A DNA stretch of 64,000 nucleotides from Hydractinia symbiolongicarpus. Taxonomy: Eukaryota; Cnidaria; Hydrozoa; Anthoathecata; Hydractiniidae. The stretch covers positions 20,662,501 through 20,726,500 of the forward strand of contig NC_079879.1 in the NCBI RefSeq assembly GCF_029227915.1, given 5' to 3'. The position numbers and the translations under genes were made by a program. Below the pieces are notes generated by a model. It was not told the origin of the DNA, made no database searches, and saw nothing but the letters and a program-made list of their open reading frames with translations. Of the stretch, positions 35,995 to 47,900 are shown piece by piece (position 1 is the stretch's first letter; each line of letters starts with the position of its first letter).

Positions 35995-38900
35995 ATGGAT
36001 TTGTCTAATTCTTTAAAAAAGAATAAAAAGAAATCAACATCACTAAGTTCAACTAAAACTACTGATAATAAATTAATTGAAGCAGAACGAACAAGTTTAC
36101 CTCAAAGTAACAACAACACTTTTAAAAATGAACTAAAAACACCTGTTAGTGTAAATAAATCTAATGGACAGATAAAATTATCTAGTAATACAGAAGCTTT
36201 ACCAATGGGTACTACACATTTATATGTCCCTGCATTGCAAGAGGATGAAAACAACATGCAGCAGAATGAAGAAAGGCCAGGCGAAGAAGAAATTATAAAT
36301 CTGAAGGATGATAGTGATGCTGATGAAGATGTATTTAGAAGGTTAGTGCAGTAATAACATGTTATAACATAAAAATGTTGCTATTGCTTTATGGTTTTGT
36401 AACTGAATTTGGCAATGATTAAATCACCTCTGGGGGCAAACAATACACTCACTTGATTTTTTTTATACGTCTTGCAAATAATATTATTTTAGGAACATTT
36501 GACCACAGTGTTTATTTGCCCCCAAACATGCAATAAAAACATTTTAGGTAAAAACCAAGCAACATGACTTTTTTTGCCAGATGTGCATCAAGTTTTTGTT
36601 ATTTATTTTTCTTTAATTTGCGATATGTATTGCTAAGGTGTACAATGTGCCGCATGTCAAGAAACATAGCATTTATCTAGAACCAATTTCTGTGATCTAG
36701 TTGTATATATAATACAAAAAAAAAACAATGACGTTTCTCGTACCCAAGTTTAATATGCTTAAAATCTTTTAATCATTTTCAACACAAATGCAGCATGAGG
36801 AACTCAGTGGATTTGAGTAAGCAAGGACAGATTATTAGATTATTATTTTCTTAAAAATCAAGATATTCTTAATTTTTTAGAAAATCTCAGTTGAACATTC
36901 TTATAAAAAGGCATTTTCTAGTTTGCTTCAAAGCTTGCCTTGTTTTTATTCAAGTACAACATTCATTCATTCATTCATTCTCAGCTTAATGTCCGTTTTC
37001 CATGCTAGCATGGGTTGGACGAGGTATGTTAATGACCCTCTTCCAATCTGATCTAGACTGTGTTAGATCTAAACTCTTACGCAGTTTGTCTGATTAACTG
37101 TTCTTACGGCCATTAATAAAGAGTTTTGGCATTGTTTTACAGCTAGATGCCCTTCCTAGCGCCAACCGTTCACAGACCGGACTATGTGGCATTTTCGGTG
37201 TGTTAGAATGACTCAGGCAAACTGCAACATACATTGATTTATGCTTTCTATTACAGTCTAAAACTGTACAGTCTTTTGTTGCCCACTCGGGGCCCATTTC
37301 TGGTAATACATTGATATATGCTTTCTATTACAGTCTGAAACTCTACAGTCTTTTGTTGCCCACTCGGGGTCCATTTCTGGTAATTTACCAAACCATGTGG
37401 TTGTTTTGTCACATTTCAAAGATAAAATGAACACATGGAGAAAAACAATAACCTAACACTGTATACCTTACCTTGTTGTAGGCTTTCGAAGAAAGTCTTC
37501 AGGATTAGCAGTTGTGTGCCAGTCCTCCATTGGATTGAACATCCAGTTTACACCAATGTGTGCATATGTAATAATAGAGTTTGAATCAGCCTGTCTTAAT
37601 GTGGTGTATCCTACCAGTTGTGGTTCATCTGGTATCTGGAATAGATATTTATCAAGGCTGTTTTTAAAAAGGTCCAGTGTGCAACCAGACATATTATGGA
37701 TGGATTTGGGGAGGATGTTAAAGAGCTTTATTCCATGGATAGGTAAACTGAACTCTGCCACCCTACTGCATGGACCATACAGAAGTTTTGCTTTCCGCCC
37801 ATGCCGAGGATGATGATAGCTTTGGATTTTCAGACTGACATTTGGTACCAACTGTTCCATGATTTTCCAAATATAAATTATTCAATACCTTTCCCTTCTA
37901 CGCTCCAATGAATACAGTTTGTGATTGGTCAAGTTTCTGATTTTTCGTATATAGGACCATTGCAATGCCTCTATCATCTGTATCTCTCCAACTTTATGTG
38001 GATTCCATAGGACTGTACTCTAATAGAGGAAGAACAAGAGATTTCCACATGGTCATAAGGTGATCCTTCGTTCTAGTGTAAAAAGTTCTTATAATCCAAG
38101 AGATCATGTTTTTACTGTCATTTACTACTTTCAATATGTGGGAATAAAAGGAGCAGTTGGTGGATAATATGACACCAGGATCTTTCAGTTCCTTTCGCTC
38201 TGTGATTATGGATCCAGAGTGGGAAAGATACGACGTGCATATTTTCAGGGTGTCGTTCATGCCATAACGCATGACCTCAAACTTTAGATCATTAAATTTC
38301 ATGTTTGCATCTTCTGCCCATTCATAAATTTTCTGTAGATCACTTTGCAACTTGCCCATGTCCCTGAGAGAGTCGATGCTCTTGGTAACCCTTGTATCAT
38401 CGGCAAATGACCGTACAATACTGTCATTGATATTTGAGTCTATATCTCCAAGGAGGATGATGAAGATAAGTGGTCCAAGCACACTACCTTGGGGTACACC
38501 TGAAATAACAGCAACAGGATGTGATTCCATTCCATTGACAATGACTGATTCGGTGTGGTTTGTCAGGAAAGCCACAACAAAGTTAAATAATTTTCCTTTG
38601 ATTCCAAGTTTTTCAAGTTTTTTTAAGACAATGGTAAAATCCACTTTGTCGAAGGCTTTCGCAAAGTCAAGGTATACAATGTCACAATTTAGTTTTTCAT
38701 CAACAAAGTGTATCACATTATCAAAGTGGTCTAAGAGTTGGCTAAGACATGACCGACCAGAACAAAAACCATGTTGATTTTCGTTTAGTAGCTTGTTTTC
38801 TTCAAGGTAGCAGGTGATATGATTCCGGATGACTTTTTCGAAAATTTTGATAATATGAGATGTCAAGGCTACTGGGTGGTAATTGAATGCATCAGATTTC

Positions 38901-41900
38901 TTTCCCCCTTTGAAATAAGGGGTGATTAGTGAGTGCTTTAAAATTTGGGGAATTTCACCACAGTCCATACATTTTTGCCATAACAGAAGAAGTGGTACAG
39001 ATAGCGATGTTTTTGTTTTACACTTCTTTAGAAAAATTGCTGGGAAGCCATTTGGGCCCGGTGCAGAGTTGTCAGAGAGTTTATCAATTGCATTGATGAT
39101 GTCTTTTTGAGAGATTTGGAGTTCTGGAATTTCTGATGTGTGTTGGGGTAGGTTGATTGTTATGTCTTCTACATGTTTTGGCTCACTGAATACTCTTTGA
39201 TATTGACAGAAAAGGATTTCAGCCATATCTCTGCTCTCATGTGTTAATTTGTTGCTGTGATCCATAAGCGGTCCAATTTTGGTTTTTATTTTAGAAAACT
39301 TTTTTGCGTATGAATAAAAGTATTTAGGATCTTTTCGATAGCTTCTAAAGCTGTTTTTTCTTTTTGTAGATTTCCATTTAAATAAGACTTTTGTAAATTT
39401 TTTTCAATTTCAAGGAGTTCCTTGACTAGTTTTTCCTTTTTAGCAGGTGAAGAGGTATTGTTCAATATTTTGTGGATTCGTCTTCTCCTTCTTGTGAGAT
39501 TTCGGCGGTATCTTAAATGTTTGTTTTATCTAACAGCTGTTTTTGCAGATTTGCTTGGGACTATTGCTGAAGACATATCGTAACGTATAGCATAAAATAT
39601 AGATAGTATTTCATTTACATCTTTTTTTCGAAATTCATTATGCCAATCATATTCGTGAAGATTGTTGTTCAGTTTTTCCCAGTCTATATCTTCTTTAAAA
39701 TAATTAAGTGACATGAAAGATGTTAGGCGCTCTTCGGGGGGTGTTTGCAAGCTTTGTTTTACCTTGAAGAGACTTAGTACTTCAACAAAGCTATGATGAG
39801 ATATACTGAGTAGCGTAGGAATAATTTGATAATCTATCAATGTTGTTCAAGAATACCAGTTCAAGAGTGTTACCATCTTTGTGCGTCGGTTTCGTGATAA
39901 TTTAATCAACATCAAGTCACAACAAAATTCGTTGAGATATTTGATCATGATTTTCTCCTTGGTATTGGCCCCTGTTGATGGAGTTCCACTGGGCCAGGCA
40001 GTATAGGGTAGATTGAAATCCCCGCCAAAAATTATTTCGGGAAGAGTCGCATTCTGAATACCAAGAATGCTAGTTGCCAGTCCATTTAATGCAGCTTTAA
40101 AATCAGATGGAGTGGATGGGTGGCCGTGGGTTTTGTCATCAGGTTGGCGGTATAAAACAGCAAAGGCAAGATTTTCTTCTTTCGAAAATAGACATAACAA
40201 TTGGATTGCTTCTAAGGAATAGGTAAAAAGCTCCTCACATGAGCCAGCTAGATCAACTCGAACATAGATTGCTACACCACCAGATTGATGGCCTTTCTTT
40301 GCTTTTTCTCGAGCTGAGTCCATCCAGTAAAGGGTATAACCTTCAATGTACAATTCTGCATTTCTGTGATTATTTAACCAGGTCTCTGTCAGGCCTAAAA
40401 ATAGTGCATTTTTGATTTGAATTTTATCCCTTAGGTATGGGATTTTTGAGGGTGTTGTTTGTGGACATAAACCTTGCACATTAAAATAGGTGAATGCATT
40501 CAAAACATTTTGCTCTGAGTGATTTGTTGCATTGGTTGTTGGGGTTGATTGTGATAGATTTGATTGAGTCGTTGAGATTGATTTGGTTGGTAGTTTAGTG
40601 GTTGATTGTATAATTTGGTTTGCCATGGTTGAGCTGGAAAGGACTCCTGGCTCCAAGGAGGATTTTGGTAGGGTGCTTTTACAGTAAAAATTTGAAATTT
40701 TTCTTCTATTTTTTGCATCAATTCCGCCTTCAGAAGGTGGATTGCATCTAAAAAATCTGGCGATGTTTTGTTTACACTTTCCATTTTAGTATTTTGATGG
40801 TGATTGCTTTGTAATTGATTTATCGACGATTTAGTGTTTTGATTGCAGTTTGCATTTTTAGGATGCAGTATTGTACCTTTCACATGATAAAAGGAACAGG
40901 ATTCGTTAAAACATTCGCTTTTCCTCAGAGATTGCATGTGCATGTTCGGATGAAAATATTGACAATTGTGACCAAGAGTACATCCTCTTGGGTTTCTATA
41001 GTCCCATGTTGCATTAACTTTTTGCAAAGTCTAGGTTGAAGGAATTTACATGATGCACCTTTCATACCATGTTTACATTTTCCTTTTTTTAAAAAGGAAC
41101 AAATTTTGGAAGTCATTTTGGGTTCTCCGTTTGTGTTATCTTGAGATGAGTTACTTTGTTGTGGTGGGAGTGACCTTGTAATAGTAAGTTCAGTCTCAGT
41201 GTTTGGTTCAGGATCACTTGTGGAGATTTCAGGGTCCAATAAATTTGTAGCGCATTCATTTGTGGCACTAGATTTTTTGTTACATTTCACTTGAGTTTTA
41301 GGTTGTTTGACAACATTTTGAGGAATGGTTGATTTGTCGCAATGGTCACAAATATAATAAATACCTGGTAGTGAAAAAGGATTTTAAAGCTGTTTGAGCA
41401 ACATTTCATCTATATCCTCCAAAAGATCATCATGGCTAGAATTCACTAATTGAAGCCAACATTGCTTCTGAACACCCTGATCACAAACGGCACATTTGAG
41501 GATAGGGACTTCCTCAAATGACGTTCGGTATCTCTGTTTGCAGAGAGCGCAATCTTCTGGTAAAAGGTTTTGAATTCTGCAAATGATAAGATGAATGAGG
41601 TCTGGCTTGGTTACATGGCTACAATCTGGAATATTGAGAAATATAGCAGTTTCCAATAAAATGGGTTTGTTCAACTTTGAAAATTCTCTACTTAGTTGCT
41701 GAAGGGATTTTCCGTATTGATAATTCCTCAAACAAAATTCTACGTCCTGAGAGTTTGTGCGGAGACAGAGTTCAGCCACCAAATCCTCTATTTCATCTTG
41801 AGTTCTATTGGTTTCTGGAGTGCGTGAATCAGTTTTCATGGTTGCATTTTCCAACATTTTCAAACAAGCAGAAATTCCACGTACCTGTTCGGCTTCAAGC

Positions 41901-44900
41901 CGGTCCTTGGTATCCAACTGATAGCAAAAAGATATGTTATAATGAAAGACAGAGATATTGATGGATAAAAAAATGATAATAATTATAAAGTATATTTTCC
42001 AGGACAATTCAGCCAATTAAAAATTTGTAATTTCCAAGACATTTAGTATTGCAGTTACAAAGCTGAGCTAGCAACTGCAGAGTTTGCAGCAGTAATTCAG
42101 ATAAATATTTTTCTTTATGAAGTAGCAGATTGTAAATAGTATCGTGTCCCTGTTCAGTGGGCTTCAAAGAATGATATTTTGTCGGACCAATTAAAAAAAG
42201 TTTGGTGTCTGAAATCTCACATTGAAAGTAAATATAACATTATAGCTAAATCAACAACTTAAATGCCAAATTTATCTCAATTAACTCTTTAGGTAAAAAT
42301 CTTTTCTTTTTTCACTTCATCTAACATAGTATACAGGGGTGTTTTAGGTCCCCCCCCCCCCTCAAATTTTTAATCATTCTCAAACTAACCCCTACCCCTT
42401 TTAATTTATCCCCCTTCCCCTTAACCGTAAACGTCAGGTCCTTTCTCAGTTGGGTATCTTGCCCCATAACTTCATAGCATGTTTAGTTCTTCTTTAATTT
42501 TTATGTATTTGTATTTTTGTCAAGTATTAAATAAACACAAAATGAATATATTTCAGAATATTTTGATTAATCCTATTTGTTCTATAATTTATTTTTTCTT
42601 GTGGATCTACACCATACAAATTTATTTTTGAGTAATTAAAATTTTTTTTGAGTAATTATAGGTTTTCCCTTACTGTCTTGTATTATAGCTACTGTTTCAC
42701 ACTTTTTGGTAGAGTTCTTGACTCATGTTAGTAAGGTAATGAGTTCAGTCCTCCAATAATGCTATACTTGGGCAAAGACTTTTGAGGCTTGAACCCATTT
42801 GGGTCCTTTTTTGTCTCTCTCGGAGGCAATTGACAAAGCAAACAGTGAATGCCACTAATGCTATTTCACTTGTACAATAGACAGTATATATATTGTTAGC
42901 GTTTTTTATATTCTGGTCTGCAAAATACCACAAGACAACCTAGTTGACCTAAAGATTTCATAACTTTTATCAATTATATGAGATCTAAAACTTTTTTACT
43001 GCCCTTAAAACTTCACAATTTTTTCGAATAGTCTGTGTTTTGTCCTTTTTTAATAAACAATGTGGTTATACCAACTTTATTGTGATTGTTGTCTTCATGA
43101 TAAATTGAGAAATTCTCGGCAGCTTGTATTCAAGGCATTCGATAAAGCCGGCATGTGAATAGCAATTGATCACGTGGTCGAAACGGAAGAGCCATTTTCA
43201 GATTTAGACTAACCACCTTATGTTCTATTAGATATTTTATTTTAGAGGTGCGATACCTATAATCTTATCTTTAGTGTATTTTCACCATTTCATCTATGTG
43301 CTTAGCGTTTTTCTTTTTGTTTTGCCTATTCCTTTTCATTTTATTGGATTTTAGAACATCGACGATTTTATATTAAATTGTATATAATGTAGAGTATTTG
43401 ATTTTAATTTTAGCAGGACACATTTGAAAAGCAGAAATTTATTCTGAAATGTATATCCTGGGTAAATATTGATGATAAATAAATAAAATAAATAAAGTAG
43501 ATTCTTGATAAATATTTGTGTTTTGCTTTTCTTCCTTTAAAAAATTAATTTTGTTGAAGCATTAAATTTTGTCTGAATTTTTTTCGCTATCGTTGAGATA
43601 GTGTCCAAAATTAATTTTGTTAAAGCATTTAATTTGTCCGAATTTTTGGTCCAAACTTTTTTAAACTTATATATTTTCTTAGATTAATATGCACCATTTT
43701 GAATATGATGACATGTTTTTTGTCTTAACGATTAATTTGTTAGTAAATAATGTTCATGCTTAGAATAAAAGCCTGGCATTGATTTCCATGATAGGGAAAT
43801 ATTTTAGTTATTTCAATGTTTTGAGATAAGCTATTGCTCACCACCGCGAGTTATTTAACTGCACAATGTATGGACAATCTTAGCATCAGCTTTGAAGTTT
43901 TTTCTTTTTAGATATTACCGGCAAAAGATATGGTTCATTCTTTTGATCCGATTTTGCTGCATTGCCAGCGTGGTATCTGTATGCATGAATACACCGCAAA
44001 CGTTTAAGAAGCATCCATCGTTGCGTTACATCACCTTAGTGGTAGACATTGTGACGGGACTTATTTTAACGTGTGAGGCCCTCATCAAAATTCGCGCCAA
44101 AGGTTTCATCTTCTCGCCCAAAGCCTACTTAAGAAGTCCTGGCCGAATACTGGAGTTCGTCATGGTTTTGTGCATTATTGTCTCGATTGTTTTACAGGTT
44201 CTCGAGTTTGCTATCGCTTTGGATGACAAGGCTAGTCATTATTTACTTGTCTCGTTTATTCGTGCACCGCGACCGCTGTTGCTGCTGAGAGTAATGAAGT
44301 CTGTGCTTAATTTAAGCTTACCCAAAACCGTGTCGTTACGCTCAATGAAGCAGATATGGGGCGTGCTCTTGTTCACTCTGTACTTCATGACGCTAGCTGC
44401 TTTGATTGGTGTGCAAATCTTCGGCGTGATAAAATATTATTGTGTTAAAGAAACCGCGTTAGTAAACGAGGTCAAATATACAGACTTGCTTATCCCCGCT
44501 ACTCGTTGTTCGCCACTAGATTACGCGTTTCAATGTCCAAAAGGTTTTACATGTAAGGAGTTGAAATTAAAAAAGTTCCGTCAAGACCGGCGTTATTTTG
44601 ATCAAATTTTAACAGGACTGCTGTCTGTTTACGAAGCTGCTTCCATGGAGGGATGGTCATTCGTGATGTACGATGCCATGAACTCGCGTTATTTCTTGTA
44701 CTCTGTACTGTATTTCGTATGCGTCATCTTTTTTATTGCCTGGTTGGTGCGCAACGTGTTTATCGCCATCATAACTGAAGCCTTTGCCGATCTTCGTGTT
44801 CAAGTGAGCAGACTTTCAAAACGTAAAAAACCAAAGCAACACGAACAGTATCAAGTGTTAAAACACGAAGCTGACGGTACCCTCTTACTTGTGAGAGAGG

Positions 44901-47900
44901 AACAAGTATCTCTAAAGAATTCACCAATTCGAAGGACTGTACTAAAATGCGTACACTCGCGTTTGTTCCAATATTTTATTCATATATGCGTCTTAGTGGA
45001 CGCATGCGTACAAGGATTTGTGCCGGAGATGTCGTTCACAAAATACGTTCAGGTCGGGTTTACCATCCTGTTTAATATTGAAGCGTTGTTAAAAATTTGT
45101 GGCATGGGGTTTAGCAACTACCGACAATCGTTGCCATGTCGATTTGAAGGTGTATTATGTATCGGTTCGACTGCGTTTTTGGCGCCTGTTTTCATTGGAG
45201 TTCGAGGCTTCGCCGTATTTCAAGTGCTGCGTCCATTCCGGTTGATTTTATTTTGGAAATCATTGACGGCGTTTCTAAAGCGCATATTGGGAAGTGGAAA
45301 GAAGATTTCGAGCTTGATTTTGTTTACCTTGTCAGCTCTTGTTATTGTTTCTGGTATCACATTGCAGTTGTTTTGTGGAATTGGCATTAACGAGACGGAC
45401 TATGACTTTGATATATTTCCCAAAGCGATGAGGGCAATGTATCAGGTTTTTATGGCAGAAGCCTGGAATGAAGTAATGGATAAAGTGCTCTTCGTCGGAG
45501 GGTATGGGTTTTCTTTTCTCGTGTACCCAGTGTTTATTTTGGTTCATTTATTGGGAGCCACTATATTAGTTAGTGTGTTTGTCGCCCTTATTCTTGATAA
45601 TTTGGAGTTAAGCGAAGAGTTGAAAATGCTAAAACAACGCCGTTTGGGCGAAGAAGTCGCCGATACGCACGAAAAGCTACCCCATCGCTTACGTGTTTTC
45701 AATCATTTAAAACCGAGGCCGAAAGTCATCGACATGGATAATGTGGAATGCAGTTTGCCTAAGATACGGCGTAGTTTTGTAACGAATTATGTTTCGTCGG
45801 CCGATAATATCGATAACGTTCCGCTGGTAATATCAAATCTACCGAACAAACCGAAAGACAAACAAGAAGAGCCAACTTCTAATGCTGATATTCAGCTTAG
45901 TTTCGTGCAGAACAAGCCAAGAGATCGGAGTTACCTTGCTCAATTCCGAAAACAATCGAGCGTAACCGCGCTAATGCAGGACGCTCATAAAAAACGAATG
46001 AGCATACACAGCACTGCCAGTGAAGGAAGTATAAAAACTCCATCGTCAAAGTCCTTTCGACGTTCATCTCGTACTATTAGCGTTGGTAGCAAACGCCATC
46101 GGAATGCAGCCGAACCGCGTAGTCCGCATCTCGCACATCAACCGCTGGGAAAACGAGTTACAAACGCATCCAGTGTTATTTATCAGACAAACAAGTTAAA
46201 AAACGACAAAAATCGAAAACTGAGTCGCGATCAAAAGGATATTGACGTCGGTTTAGTAAGACAAAAGTTAGAAGAGGCCCAGCGCAAGAAGGAAATTCGA
46301 ATTGAAAATTTAAGGGAAAACCATCCAAAATTTGACGAATCTTTGTTTATATTTTCCACAAATAACCCGATCAGAAAGTTTATCCAGAAAATCGTACATG
46401 CACGATACGATACGTTCACAAAAGACGAACGAAGTACGCAACTTGGCGCATTTAGTTTTGATCGACTAAAGCGTTATTTGGGATCGCAAACGTATTTAGA
46501 TTGGGTGATGTTGTTTTTCACACAGGTCTCATGTTTAGCTATGTTGCTTGAGACACCAAGTCAACGCACCTTTGACAGCCCTTGGCTAAGCAGCATCGAG
46601 TATGTTTTCGTTGTAACGACAAGTATCGAACTCGCCTTAAAAATAATTGCTGACGGATTGTTCTTGTCTCCAAAAGCATTCATACAAGACGTTGGCGGTG
46701 CCCTTCACGTCATGATTTACATTGTTTCTTTGACGTATGTATGTTGGCAACCCAACGTCATTCCGCCTGCTTCGGGTGCACAGATATTACTTGTCTTGAG
46801 GGCGTTGCGCCCGCTCCGTATCATCACATTAGCGCCGCCGCTAAGAAAGGAAGTTTGGATTCTTGTTAGCGGCTATCGTGACATGCTTAAAGTTGCACTT
46901 CTTCAAGTAATATTGATGTTTGTATTTGCTAGTTACGGCGTGCAAACGTTCCGAGGTAAGTTAAAACGGTGCAATGATCGCAACATTACCTTTAAAGGAG
47001 ACTGTATTGGAGCTTTTCAAGTCCAGTTAGCTGCTCCCAAAAAACTTAATGACTTGCACGGTGAAATGCCTACTATGCTTGTTCCACGAGTTTGGAGGAA
47101 TCCTCGAAATTTTAATTTTGATACAATGAGCGCAGCGTTTTTGGCGTTGTTCGAGGTGTTGTCACTTGAGGGATGGACAGACGTCCGGGATATCATGCAC
47201 GAGCAAGTGGGTTGGACTGGATCTCTCTATCCGCACGTTTATGTATTTTTTGCGTGTTTGATTGGTCTGACATTGTTTATTGGTGTTATCGTTGGAAGTT
47301 TCAATGAAAACAAGGGTCTGGCTTTGTTGACAGTAGAGCAGAAACGTTGGAAAGATTTAAAAAAGAAATTAGAATTGGCACAGCCGTTGCATTTACCGTC
47401 GAAACCACTCGAGGGTAGTTTAAAGTCTCGTCTCTTCGAAATTTTTGCCGGCGCTAGGTACCAGAAATTCTATGCGCTGATAGTGCTTATCAATTGCGGC
47501 ACCTTGTTTTTTGGACAATGGGAGCCAAGAAATATTGATAACGATACATTATGGCTTTCATGCATCATTATCTCCATCATATGCTGCACATTTTTCACTT
47601 TTGAAGCCATACTTAAAGTCTACTCGTTTACATTTAAAGGGTACTGGTTAAGTTGGAGAAATCGTTTTGACTTTGTGTTAACACTTTTCGGAAATATTTA
47701 CATTTTATGGACAGTGTTTTCATGTTACGTCGAGGCCACCGAGAATAGTACATGTTCCGGATCAAGAATGTTGGGCGTCTCTATATTCGTACTTCGGTTC
47801 CTTACCCTGTCCGGTAAACATAATGGTCTCCGGATGCTCATGTTGACAGTTGTGAAGAGCTTAACAAAAAGTTTTTACACTATTTCCGTACTTGTGATGA

